In this document: in pieces, positions 45,165 through 56,922 of the stretch | Position numbering within the stretch: position 1 is the stretch's first letter | Layout of the letters: each line of letters begins with the position of its first letter | Assembly (NCBI GenBank): GCA_021018995.1 | Contig: CM037591.1 | Span: 9,658,501 to 9,722,500, forward strand | Reading direction: 5' to 3' | DNA: 64,000 nucleotides | Origin: Chloranthus sessilifolius | Lineage: Eukaryota > Streptophyta > Magnoliopsida > Chloranthales > Chloranthaceae | The notes under the pieces: model-generated | Databases searched by the model: none | What the model was told of the DNA's origin: nothing | The model's input: only the letters and a program-made list of their open reading frames with translations | Program-made: the position numbers and the translations under genes

Positions 45165-47664
45165 CTACAATGCAACTTCCTTATCAAAAATCCAGCTGAA
45201 CTTAGCAACACCAGGTTCAATTTTCTTTGCCCTCTCATCAGCTCTCTCCTGCAGCTTCCTTATCCTCGGCGCCAGCCCACAAACAAAATCCTGTCCTTGT
45301 TTGGCCTCGCCCTTTAGCCCCTCCATCTTCTCCAGCTTCCACCGCACCACAAGGAATTCTAATATGTCCGCATAGTCTTTCGCGGTGTATACCCCAAGTC
45401 TCTGTGCCACGGCCGAGAAGTGTTGGAAGAGATGCGGGTCCCAGCCATCATACATTAGGTGAGCTGGCATCGTGATCTTTTTGCGCATCATGTCAGCGAT
45501 TGCTAGCATGGCGTACGTTGGGTCCACCTCGAGGAGTTTCTCAACAATTTTCGAGTATGCATTCTCATGGCGCTTCTCGTCGGCTGCTATCCTACCGCAA
45601 ATGTTTGCAAGTACGCTGTCACCCAACTCCTTGGCCTTGCGGGCTGTGTTGCCGTGGGATATGAAGGTGGCACGCTCTTGGAAGGAAGTGTACACGAATG
45701 CGAGGTATGGGTTGTTCTCTGTACCGGGGTCCTAGGGTACGTTCAAACGTGCATGGTTGCAAACATGTAAGTAAGATTAATTAAGCTAATGGAGTTTTTA
45801 AGGCTCCTATGTTGGTATCTGACCCTTCAATCTTGAGAGTGAGTGCGTCGTATCGGGCGATCAACTAGATCGTATCCATCGTAAGATTGCATTGAAAGCC
45901 TCTCGATCGACACTGTGATCATCCTAAGAGCGCCTACAAGCTCTAAAATATAATTGGTATCATTCAATCTAATTGGGTATCATTCGATTGTGTCTATTTT
46001 AGCCATTCATTTTTATAAATAGTTTTTTCAATGCAATCGTAGGACTGAATTCCATCGATATTATAACCCTTAGTATAATAGAAGTAACCGCTTTTAAAAT
46101 TCAAAAATACATTAATACCAGTGCCCTATTCAAAATTCAAAATTGTTTATGAGATAAAGTTTCTATCCTTTGGGAAACCTATCCCTTGATTTGTTTGCTA
46201 TGACCATTGGAAGATCCCAAGATTCCCAACCCTTTTGGAAGCTCATCTCTCAACACGGGCACTACACATCTCATGTATTTAAAATTTTATTTATTATGAA
46301 TAGAGAGCCACCAAAGATTAATGGGTTCCTTACCTTTCTAACATCTAATTATTCAATTTTGATTTATTTGATAGATTATTACTTTATTTGCACCCACAGA
46401 AACTTCTCATGCCAAAATCCATTGACTGCATTGGTTGCTTTGAATTAGGTGATGGATATCTTTTTTCTCGCATTCTTCAAATACAATGGATCTTTAGATT
46501 ATGGGTTAACTAATAAACGGTCAGATTTTGATTCCAAGTGACATAAGTCTCAAGAGGAGACTTTAAAATCAGGTTTATGCATGCTATGGTGATCTTCTAG
46601 TCACTTTTTTGGGATATATGCCCATAGGAATAAAAGACACTAACCAGTTTGATGGTTCACCCATGATCTCAAAATCCATTATGTAAAAAAATTGGTACGA
46701 ATCTTCATGGTTTGATTCAAAGCAGTCGATCGTTTTTGGCATGATCAAAGATTTGATGGGTGCAAATAGAGGTGCCCATGAGGTAAAAACATGTTCTACA
46801 TATATCTAGACAGAAGGGCAATCCACACGGATTTCCAATGCATGGAACTCCTTGCACGTCAAACAGTGACGTAGACCGTTTGGACTGCTTTCCCGCCAAA
46901 GATCAGTAGATACCCATTGTAGGATAACTCCAGAGTTAACCGTAAGAATGGATCCGTGCAGCAACAGCCCCGTGTCCGTCAATATGCCTTAAACAGGAAA
47001 TGACCAAATTACCCTCCTAAAATTCCATTAACGACTGAGGATGTAAGGGTAATTCAGTCACAACTAACCCACTCACCATGCCCGAACCAATAAGATACTG
47101 CACCGTACGCTCGATCATGCGCATGTCGACGCGGCCTGAGAGGTACAGATACTTGCTGAGCACATCCCCGTGTCGGTTCTCCTCAGCCGTCCATGCCCGT
47201 GTCCACACGGCCCACGGGCTCATACTCGCACCCGTCTCATCCCGCACACCATCCAGCGTATTGATCATGGTCTGGTACGTGGGGAGCGCATCCTCCGTGA
47301 TCATGTCACCCACCAGAACCACAAAGTAGTCGTCGGGCAGCTCTGCAGCCCGTGCACGCAGAGCCCTCACATCGTCTTCGAATGGCCCTGTTGTGGTCGG
47401 GTCGGGTAAGAAATCCGCGGGCTGCCAGCATTGCTCCACGGGCTTCAGCAGCGGCAGCACGTGCTCCGTTGCCCACCCCTCCAGTGACTTAAACACTTGG
47501 TTCTTTTCGGGGGGCATTGAGTGGGTACCGGGTTTCCGTATCGGTGGGTCAAATACGGCCGATATCGGGGGTTGACGGAATCGGACGGCGGGAGATGGGG
47601 ACTTGAAGGGAAGGGACGTGATCCGGGGGACGAGAGGGTGTTGGAGAGAGAAGGTGGAGGTCAT
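45165..47664 (-). CDS. Plastid acyl-[acyl-carrier-protein] desaturase
   Basis: This soluble di-iron enzyme inserts a cis double bond (usually at C9) into stearoyl-ACP or a related acyl-ACP in the plastid stroma, using ferredoxin and O2, and sets the supply of unsaturated fatty acids. Exon 1 is 47664-47077 (196 codons) and exon 2 is 45731-45165; the 1345-bp intron has GT..AG borders and falls after YLIGSGM, a position shared by the family. The product is 384 residues, normal length. The first 30-40 residues are a Ser/Pro/Phe-rich transit peptide. Iron ligands are seen in EENRHGD and DEKRHE, with further ligands in the conserved helix [21 protein letters not shown]. The C-terminus [11 protein letters not shown] matches relatives. 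The stretch [14 protein letters not shown] and the end differ from the main stearoyl enzyme, so it may belong to a divergent isoform group. On the minus strand a TTAAATAAA TATA-like box lies near 47711-47722, and AATAAA lies about 40 bp past the stop (45125-45120). Confidence 0.93.
45732..47076 (-). other. Desaturase intron with old repeat
   Basis: The 1345-bp intron contains part of an old dispersed repeat at about 46490-46790, sharing CTCAAAATCCATT..GTAAA and GATGGGTGCAAATAG words with 18190-18310. No exon was recognised inside it. Confidence 0.55.
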
Positions 47665-48041
47665 GGCTGGTGGATTTAATGAGTTTTTGGTTTTGGGGCT
47701 TTGTGTGCCCTTTATTTAAGTGAGATGAGTTTTAAAACCGTGGGTGCAAGAGGTTTTGAAAGAAGGGGGGTTTAGGGTTTAAGGTTTAATTTCTGTGGGT
47801 TTGGTTTTGCATGTTGAGAAACTGTCAGGGTTTTGGTGCAATGTGGTTACCCAAGTAACCCACCTTCGGTGATATCGATTCTTAGTTTATTTCTTGATTA
47901 CTTATATTAACCTAATTAACTTGGCTTCAGTATCTAAAATTACTCCTTCATAGTGAGGTTGGCTCTTCACTGCTACGAAGCATCTCAGGTCTAAAACTTA
48001 ACACCGGAAAGTCATCTCTCATTTGCAACAACATCGACAAC
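47665..48041. promoter_or_regulatory. Upstream region of the desaturase gene
   Basis: Read on the minus strand it contains a TATA-like TTAAATAAA 50-60 bp before the ATG. No other regulatory element could be named. It is bounded upstream by the hAT-type element at 48042. Confidence 0.4.
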
Positions 48042-48833
48042 TAGGGCTCTCAATGGGCCGTGCCGGGTCAGATTTTGGTACCGATCCAAAAATATAGTAC
48101 TTTCTATCAAGTAAACTCAGCCCGAAAAAAGTGATATTTTTTATCAAATAAACTCGGCCCGGTATCCGGACCAGGCTAAACATATTGCAACCCGGATCAA
48201 TTCGGGCCGAGCTTGGATTGAGTGTTCCAAAGCCCCGCCCAAATATTATATATATACTTAACCTTTTATAGTTATACAAAAAAAATTCTTTTAATTAAAT
48301 TTTATTTACTTAAATGCCTGTTATATCCATTGTCCATTATAACCATTGTGTAACTATTGGCCGTTATAATCATTATACAATCATTGTCCGTTATAATTAT
48401 TGTGCAACCGTTATCCATTATAAGTATTATACAGCCTCATCTCAAAAAAAAAAAAGTTTTATACAATGGTTGTCCTTTCAATCAACTGTTGTCCATTATG
48501 ACCATTGTATAACAAATTAAAATGAAATATTTAAATAAAATAATATACCTCGGCCTCTATAATGTTAATATAATTATTTAATTAAATTTTTAACATTCTT
48601 CAAACTTTTATTACAAAAAAAGCAATTCTAGCCTAACTAAATTTTATTAGAAAAAGATAGCCCAAAAAAGTCTAGAAAAATGCCCAATCCCGGCCTACTA
48701 GGGACCGGGCTTGGGGCTAAGTACATCGCGGATCGGGTTAGAGCCGAGCTAAAAAATTTGAGAACCCGGCTCAAGTAGGTTAGGGTCTAGTTGAACCCTA
48801 GCCTGGCCCTAATCCGGCCCATTGAAAGCCCTA
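48042..48833. mobile_element. hAT-type non-autonomous element
   Basis: A 792-bp element with ends TAGGGCTCTCAATGGGCCG and, inverted from the right, TAGGGCTTTCAATGGGCCG, matching hAT-style termini. The 8-bp target duplication is TCGACAAC (48034-48041) and TCAACAAC (48834-48841), one transition apart; 8 bp is diagnostic for hAT. There is no transposase. Subterminal GGGCCGGGT/CCCGGC words and an internal run of CCATTATAACCATTGT-like units fill it. It lies about 370 bp upstream of the desaturase start. Confidence 0.88.
48310..48520. repeat. Internal imperfect tandem units of the hAT element
   Basis: Repeated words of the form GTCCATTATAACCATTGTGYAAC occur about five times with period near 36 bp. 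The open frame over them (48314-48520) is a by-product of the repeat and not a gene. Confidence 0.6.
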
Positions 48834-48867
48834 TCAACAACAACTCATCCTTAGAGCTGGTTGGTTT

Positions 48868-49944
48868 TTTTTGGATGCCCCAAGGCTGACCTTCCCTCTC
48901 ACTACTTGGTTCCTTGGATCAAAATTCCGACTGGAATTTCAAAATTTCAGCTGAAATGTTTCAGTTTCGAGTATGGCCGAAACGAAATTGAAATCCAAAA
49001 TTCCGGTTCATTTTGTATGAGGTCCAAAAAAATTCGGTCTAGTTTGTATGGGGTCCAAAATTTCGGATTTTGGTCTCGATTTCGATCATGGCCGGAACCG
49101 AAAGTCAACTCGAAATTTTGATCCTTGCTTGGGTCTCCCTCTTTTATATGGTAGAGCGATTAGAAGCCACTGGGATGCACTGGTCTAACAATTTGATCGT
49201 AAACTCGCCTCTTGGAAAGGTCGTTTGCTATACCCGATGGGCAGATTGGCACTCATAAAGGCAACATCATTCAACTTGCCGATCTATTTTCTCGGTTTCT
49301 CGCCTTGCCCTCAATCTGTCACAAACAAGCTTGAATGGCTGATGCGAAACTTTCTATGGGCAAGGTCGATGAGCCGAGTAAGATGCACACTGTGGGTTGG
49401 GACCACTGCTGTTGGCCCCTCAAGGTTGGAGAGCTGGGTATTAAACGGCTGCTATATATGAACTTTGCCTTGGGAGCAAAGTGGTTTGGCGTTTAGGTTA
49501 AGGAGAGTCACAGAATTCCCTCTGAAAACTATTGTTTGTGAGAAATATGCAGTTACGAGTCCCGCCGCTCATTCCTGCTGCCCCTCCTCATAGCTCTTGC
49601 TGGTGGAAGTGGGTCTCCTCTCTTTCGGATCAATTTCAAAGACATCTGCTTCAAGGTTGGGAATGGCTCCCTGGTGAGATTTTGCCTCGATGTCTGGTGA
49701 TGGCCTCCCCTTTGGTGTGGAATATCCGAACCTTTTCGCTATTTCTTCCATCCCCAATGGTTTGGTTGCGGATTGCTGCTCTATGGTGGGGTCAACTTGG
49801 AGCTTTATAGAGTCTTTCACTCGGCCTCTACGCCAGCTTTGTGGAGCTTGTGTTTCTTCTAGCCTTGATAGTAGAATTTGGACTAGCGTTGCTGGTGGTC
49901 TTTTCTCTGTGAAAAATTTCTACTTTCTTTTCGCTCAGTGCCCT
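48868..49944 (+). mobile_element. LINE 5 remnant (RT end and zinc-binding region)
   Basis: Fragments of an L1-type LINE: KADLPSHYL, then after a MITE GSPLFYG-like sequence, LLYPMGRLALIKATSFNLP, WLMRNFLWA and, after stops, WLRIAALWW and a final FSVKNFYFLF. Multiple frameshifts show great age. It is cut at 49944 by the inverted copy of the Pack-CACTA element. Confidence 0.7.
48916..49124. mobile_element. MITE inside LINE 5
   Basis: A 209-bp insertion with inverted ends GGATCAAAATTCCGA and GGATCAAAATTTCGA. It splits the LINE peptide between SHYL and GSPLFYG. Flanks share CTTGG, a possible 5-bp duplication, but the exact TSD and family are not certain. The interior is rich in GGAATTTC/GAAATT words. 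Confidence 0.6.
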
Positions 49945-50994
49945 TATTACGTGAAAAAGCTAAAAAAATCACTGTCTGAAATAGTAATTTTTTTTAAAAA
50001 AATTACTGCCCTAAACAACTGTAAAAAAAGCAATGATTTTTTTTTACCACTATACAGAACAGTGATTTATGAACTTCAACAACGACTACTCTTAACAGTC
50101 ATAGAAAAAATCATTGCTTTTGGAGTGATTTTTTTATACAATTTTTTTTTTTAAAAAATACAATTTTTTTTTTTTAAATTACGTCGACGATTTTTTATGC
50201 AATTTTTTAATGCAATTTTTTAAATAAATTTTTTTTAATGCTTTAAAAAAAATTATATAAAGAAAAAACTATTAATCTCATATTTAAACACATTCATTCA
50301 ATTCAAATGCAAATCATTCAATATCATTAATAAAAAAAATAGATGTCCAATTTTTTTATTCAAATACAAGGTTGCATCTCAACCTATGATCCAACCTTTC
50401 AAACATTTTAAACTCTACATGCCCAATCCTTTTATTCAAGCAAAAAGAAAAAAATAGATATATAAAAACGAGGTAAAAATCTAAGGACTCCATAGCCCAT
50501 TTTCAAAATAAAAGAAAAAAATAAATAAATTTGTTTCATCTCTCCTGCCAAGTTTTCCCGTCCCTAATGATCCGTTTGAGGGGAGTTTCAAATTGAAAAG
50601 TTTCGCCTGAAATCAAAAGACAAAAATTATTAAACTGAGATATTGATGACTTCCATCTAAGGAGTCCCCATCTAATAAGCCGATTGAAAATATTGATCTA
50701 TTATATAAATAGGTTGTATTCAAGTTAGCCCAAACCTGATCCAAACCCAACTTGGTACCTGTTTGCTACACAATATATAGGTATATCATTTTTTTAAGAG
50801 ATCCAAGTCAGGTCCACAAGTGAAAAAATACACAAATATATAGGTATATATTGCTACACAATATATATAGGTACATCGTTTTTTTTAAGAATTTTCCACA
50901 TAATATCTCCCATTTTCTCGTAATTATATATGAGAAGGTAAAATATACATACCTGGGCCATAGTGAGACTAGAGAACAAAAAACAAGCCCCAAA
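49945..50994 (-). mobile_element. Inverted partial copy of the Pack-CACTA element
   Basis: On the minus strand this matches the 3' part of 38240-42014 in reverse. The terminus TATTACGTGAAAAAGC (49945) corresponds to CACTACGTGAAAAAGT with decayed first bases. Subterminal GCAATTTTTTAATGC sequence, the CACTGTTC..GTAGTCGTTG block, and the last exon region (minus strand: CAG then AAACGGATCATTAGGGACGG) all align, up to an exon-like end with GCCCAG and GTATGT near 50950. Beyond it a solo LTR is inserted at 50995. Whether the element continues after 54303 could not be shown. Confidence 0.7.
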
Positions 50995-53900
50995 TGTAAC
51001 AACCCAGATTTTTAGATTTTATTTTAACGGTGTTAGATGATGCACCACACTATGTACTGTGCTAACGCTCCACATCAGAATCGAAACCCACCTTTTAAAA
51101 TAGAAAATTTCTAATTTTTCCCATATCAAAATTAGACTCATTGAGAAGTGCTCGTCGGTACGATTCCAACGATATATAATTTGACGACTTCTGACAAGAA
51201 TATAAAAAGTTATGCCCATTTTAACTGATCAAGCAAGTCAAAGGGTATAATTGTAATTTCGGGAGAGAAACACCAATTGGTTTGGTGCTTATGCAAAACG
51301 CTGGAACGAAACCTTTTCTCAAGCTATCCAAGTATGAATTCTTATTCCGTGTAAAAACTCTCCTATTCTATTAAATCTCTCACGAAAAGTGTTAATTAGA
51401 GTCGACCTAAAATTTTATACCATTATAAATAAAACTTTAAAAGCTCTCTCCTCTCTATAATAAGAAATTATTCTCTCTTGAGACTTAGAGGAGCCGATGC
51501 CTTGGGAATCGACCTTTTCAACCCGAATCGCAGTTGATCTTCCGTTCACGCTTCAAGAGGTGGGTACCCATCAATCCATCTTGTTTTTCTCAGATTCCGT
51601 CGCGTAGGATGCATTCGATCGCGCATTGACGGGTTTAAAAATCTTATTTAAACCCAAATATCTCATAAATTAATATATCTATATATTTAATATATGCTTT
51701 CCCTTGAAAGTTATATATTTTGTAAATTGGGTTTATATGTTATTTCTCTTTTCTTTTCAAAAATCTCTTTTGTTTGAGCCATTAATATTTTACCTTATAT
51801 TAGGTATGTATATTTAATATGTTTACTTTCTCTTTTATGTCTGTAAAAGTAATTAAATTTTAATACTTATAAATTTGATAGATTGACTTAATTGCCATAA
51901 TATCATATTGATATTATTTATTTCTAAATCTATATAGTATAAATTTATCCTTCTACTAAGACTATAATAATATATATTATTGTTGCAAGTTTATATTATT
52001 ATTTATTTAAAATTAATTAAGCCCAAAAATTAAATTATATTTTTATTTTATTTAAACAAATAATAGATTGTACAAACTTAAAGTTTCGGGTCCGAACTTG
52101 CGGCTACGAACCCAATTCACGTCCATGAACCTGAGCTCGCGACCATTGATGCACCTGTCTCGGTATTTTGGTCATAACATTTTACTCTGACCTCAGATTA
52201 ATACAATTCTTGCGGCATTGGACAGAAGACAGTGAGCTTTACAAACTTTGTGTGAAATAGCCATTTCACGAATCTAACTTTTTAGAGGTCAAAATAGAGA
52301 AACAAGTCGGGTTCAATTTTGAATGAATCAAGGCTATTCGAATTTAATATTATTTTCTAAATATCATGACCAAAGTTCTTATGTAAAGTCTTTCGATCGA
52401 TGGTCATGATAAATCATAACTTAATAAGTATAAATATTATTTAATTTAATTATCTAATTATTATATATATATATATATCAATTTTATCGCTTCAACGCGA
52501 CCTCTTCGTTAATACAAAGTGTTAGAACTTCTATGTCTTTATGAAATCGAACTCTGACTTTTACGATTATCGAAATCACACTTATAATTCTATTCTATAA
52601 TTATATTGGTGTGATATGTAAATAAATATAAGTATAAGCATAATTAAAATCTAAGTATAAACTATTCTGTATGTGTGATACTTTTGTATTTACAACTTAA
52701 TCAATTTATACGAGTTAAGAATATGTTAGATCATGAGTACGAGAGTGTATGAGATCATGCCTACGCTTGGGCGTGGTGATTCGCCGAGATGGTATCGAAG
52801 CGAGGAATACACCATATTCACATGCCTTACAACTCATGGTGGAATGGGACCCATGACGAGTCGGGTGAGTGTGAATTCAGTGTAACTTCGTACACGGTGG
52901 CATATACAGTGATCCTATTACCCTGAGTTTTAATACGAGAGGATAAGATATGAGATATGATACGAGAATCGGGCGTTGGGCCTTTAGCTGTGGTAAGGTT
53001 TCTTTTACGGTCACGTGAAACTCGGAATATTGGCGTCCATGTACGGATGCAACACCTCTATGGTAGTATAAACTATCACACGAAGTGCATCCAGGTTACT
53101 ATGGAACCTTTTTCTTGGGAAGCGTGAATTAGGAAGGTTGTCTCACTATAGTTTGTCATAGGATTAAGTATAAAAGTATGATAAGATATGAGTATGAGAT
53201 AAGATAAGTTATGATACGAGTACGATAATAAGACATCGCAGTGTAGGCCAGCAAAAGATAAAGAATTTAAGTTTCTGTACGTGCCGTTCCTTGTATAGCC
53301 ACCGTAAGGGCAACAACGTCTTTCAGCCAAGACGGATCTCTGGGAGAGATTATGAGTATGAGTGCGTTATGAGTGAGTTTGGCCATTATGTCTCCCCATT
53401 GGTTGGGTGGTGGAGTATGAGTATAACACGAGGGCGTTATAATATGGTGGTATGATACTATGTTGACCCTCCCATAGTAGCTCGAGCAGCGACTCTGGCA
53501 CAGGTCGTTTAGGATTTCACTAGTATGTTAGTTACGCTCATGCGATGTACAAACGTATGTGCGAGAATGATAATAAGACATGATATAATATGTTATGAGA
53601 TATAGTAAGGTACGTTAGGATACGAGTGTCTAGAGCATGGTCTTGCATTTATGATATGATATGAGTTTTACGATATACATGTGATTTTGTCTTTCTTTTA
53701 CTATCTACTTTGAGATACTATGTTTATCACTCACAAGATGCACCCACAATGCACCTGAGTAGTATGGGGTGGATTGGTGGTGTATCCACTGAGTTTACGT
53801 GACTGAGTAAACTCATCCCACGATAATCTAACAGTTGCAGGTGATTACGCTGGTGGAGTAGACGCTGGCCATCTAGATCTCGCCGACGCTGATTTCATTG

Positions 53901-54303
53901 ATTCCGCGGGCGTTGAGTACCAGGAGCCTTTGGAGGGCGAAACTACCGGTTATCAGGAGGACTACGGTACTGATCTTGATTCGAGTACCGGTTATTGATC
54001 ATTGTGGGCTGAGAATTGAGTTCTATTAATACTAGTATTACGGATTTTTATAGTTATTTTATCGGATTTGTCTCCGACTTTCATTATCATTTTATTGGCG
54101 GATTATGATTTTATTACACTTATTCAACATTTATGATTACATTCATATTCCACCCTATTTGTTAGATCTCACGGATTTTGTGGAACCATTATTGCGCGAG
54201 AACTCTGATTAGGTGTATGTCCGCTTAGCATATCCGGGATATGTGCGAGTCATAACTCGGAATTCTAGGCCCTCGGGATGGAGTAAAATTTCGGGTCGTG
54301 ACA
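50995..54303 (+). mobile_element. Solo LTR, Ty3-type, TSD CCAAA
   Basis: Starts TGTAACAACCCAG and ends TTTCGGGTCGTGACA; the direct repeat CCAAA flanks it at 50990-50994 and 54304-54308. Its last 1.9 kb match the LTR at 1821-3724, which is followed by a primer-binding site, so the borders are sure. It also shares TTTTGGTCATAACATTTTAC..GCGGCATTGGA with the LTR at 8345-11134. At 3309 bp it is a very large LTR, as in Tekay/Del-type chromoviruses, but with no coding region the lineage is only a guess. The small frames within it are not genes. Confidence 0.93.
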
Positions 54304-55691
54304 CCAAAGCAGGACAAGCCTACAAAGCACAAAACTACACAAAAAGAGATAAAAACAACACAAAAAAGCTAAAAAACAAGCTTAGGGAAAATAAAAGAAA
54401 ACTCCAAGTAACCCAAACAAATCACAGAAAGCTGAGAAACTTTTAATAGGTTCTTTGTGTTGGTGGTAAACTTTTAATAGGTTCTTTATGTTGGAGATCA
54501 CATTTATGGAGATATATTATGCAGCAAAAAAGTACTGGGTATATTCATTATGCATTCATTGTGAAATAAGTATTAGTGTTGAAAAATCTTTTCCGATTAG
54601 GCAAACTTGTGAATAGTTAGGAGCTTTATAAGGGGTATGGGTTTGTCTACTCGGTAAAAATTTCAGTACAGCTAACGAAGCTTAGAAGTTAGAGTATTTT
54701 CTGAACATGTGCACTAGTCTGTGACTGGTGCAACCTGTAGTATTTTATTTTTTATTTTTTTCAATGACTCCTGAAATTTCCTGGCCTATATAGGATGGTA
54801 TGTGATTATAAGTCAAATAAGGAGTAGTTTCTGGGTCTTCATAGTTTCTTTAATGTCTTACCATCAACCATCATAATAAGATGGATTTCGAATTGGCCAC
54901 AAGAGCTCTTGGGTTTCTTCTATAAAATCAGGGCTGATGTCAGCCTTAGCTGGATATTCTTTGTGCCTTGATCTTAATGAGAAGAGCTCTCGGTGTTGGT
55001 GTCTGGTATGCTGTCACTCATATGAAGCGTCGTTGCCTGCAGAATTCCTTTTCCTTTGAGCCGTACTTCGGTGCGTGACAATTAATCTAGACCATCCAAA
55101 CATTTGGTTGCCCCTTCGAGGAGCCAGGCACATAAATGGAAACAATCCGAAACTTTTTTGATTGATTACCTAGATTTCAATGGTTTGTAAAGTTATCAGT
55201 GACTGCTTAAGAAATTAGTGTAAGTTGGAAACATCTAGTTTATTTATAGCTCATATAAGAGGTCGCCAACAGATTGGATGTCTAAATCGGACGGAATGCA
55301 TACCAGAAGGTGGTGGAAGGGACTACCAATTTGTACCATGATGGACTGGAGCCAGAATCACCCCCATCTCGAAAAATCCCTTCTCTCCTTAGCATTTCAT
55401 AATTTTGTCATATTATTAAGAACTTATGCCAAGAAATGAATTAAAATTCCCTCATAAATAACTTTATATCTGAAAATCAACAGAGGAGTGCATTTAAGAT
55501 AAAACACAAAATCATACTCACAAATGATGGAGCATCACTAGAAAAAACTATTGGGGGCATTGTAGATCTATTACCTTTGGAGTCCTTTGTCTATATGCCT
55601 ATCCTATGTCTGGATTCAGGATTCATTGAAATTATTTGGGAATCGCCTGCTCTTTATCCCTTGATTCTCTACTTGTATATTTTCGTATTAG
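54304..55691. other. Non-coding region after the solo LTR
   Basis: No gene identified. AAACTTTTAATAGGTTCTTT occurs twice in tandem (about 54437 and 54467). A short frame near 54950-55070 (VGVWYAVTHMKRR) has no recognised family. CACTAGAAAAAACTATTGG at 55534 looks like a CACTA left end, but no right end was found. Confidence 0.35.
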
Positions 55692-55703
55692 ATCTGACCT
55701 TTC

Positions 55704-55879
55704 TAAAAAAGGCCGTTACACAGTGTTGGTCTGCGTATGTACGGGGTGCTGGGAGGAGTGGACAGGATACAGACTTAACTCTGTTTTTTTAAGCAAAGTG
55801 ACTGCTCCCCAGGCTTGAACCAGGGCTTCACAGTAGTCTGCCCAAGCCTTTTACCATTGCGCCAAGCAATGGCCACAAA
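55704..55879 (-). mobile_element. tRNA-derived SINE, T-tailed
   Basis: Read on the minus strand from 55879: GTGGCCATTGCTTGGCGCAATGG contains a pol III A box (TGGCGCAATGG), and GGTTCAAGCC about 40 bp later is the B box. The body continues through AGTCTGTATCCTGTCCA and ends in a T-run (TTTTTT). A 12-bp duplication with one mismatch flanks it: ATCTGACCTTTC (55692-55703) and ATCTTACCTTTC (55880-55891). Same family as the copy at 58259-58411. Confidence 0.85.
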
Positions 55880-55891
55880 ATCTTACCTTTC

Positions 55892-56922
55892 AAAGGAACA
55901 AAAAGTCTTTAATGAGAGGATATTGATTCTTACCTTTAGAATTGTAGTTTCAGCCTCAGCATCTGTTGGCAGAAAGTGTTCTATATATGAGCTGGAATTA
56001 GGTAAGCGGCCGAGCACCAGATGAGTTGGCTCACGCATCACTTTTTGTTGTTTTGGATGTGTCAAATCGTTTTGATGTGTGCCATGTGATTTGAAGAGCA
56101 TGATATGAAGGTCTATGGTGTAGAAGATTGAGACATTACCTCCATAACAACTTTTGAAATTAGAAATTTCAAAAGTACTATAATCTTTCATTAACTTAAA
56201 TAATTAAATCAAGTTAATTTTTTCTTTCCAACTATTGAAATTAGAAATTTTAGTGAGCACAAAAGTGTCGGTGCAATCACATGGCCATCTTGAGATTGGA
56301 GCCCTTAGTTCTCTATGACAATATTAATTTCGTTTTATAAAGTCAATTCTAAGGGGGTATATAGCTTCGAATTGAAGATTAATGTTAAGTAATAAATTGC
56401 ATTTAAAACATAATAGAAGACCTGGAAATAAAATATCAAAAACTGTTTGCTCCAATTAGTACTTTTATATATGCTCCCCTGCTTTTTTGAAGTGTAAACA
56501 GGCTGCTCTGCCCATGGATTACAAATTTATATGGTTATTTCTGTATTCAAATTCCATTTCCTCAATTAATATCAACTAGAAATATCTTGTGTGTTTTTTC
56601 CAATGTACATGGTATCTCACATAGTTTTTTGAAGCTTTACAGTAAAAGAAAGGCACAATTTACAACTACCAAGTACTCATTCAGCTCATCATTTTCATAA
56701 TCATAGATTATCGCCTATAACAATGGAACTAAGGTGATACTCCATTCGTGTACATTTTATTCATTCACTGTGACTGTATATTCATGTCACATATTTGTGG
56801 AAGAAAACAATCATATTTGAAATTTCTAATCCTCATACATAGCCTTAGACCCAAATCTTAACTCAGAGTTTCAAAACCTGATAAAAGGAGGAAATGCATG
56901 CATAAAAAGGTAGGAGATATAC
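55892..56922. other. Non-coding region
   Basis: A possible exon on the minus strand at about 56007-55950 (SYIEHFLPTDAEAETTILK, with CAG before and GTAAGA after) has no recognised family. Otherwise nothing is seen. Confidence 0.3.

Noticed and set aside
47078..47575. Plus-strand frames over desaturase exon 1
   Set aside because: GC-rich antisense shadows of a well-supported coding exon.
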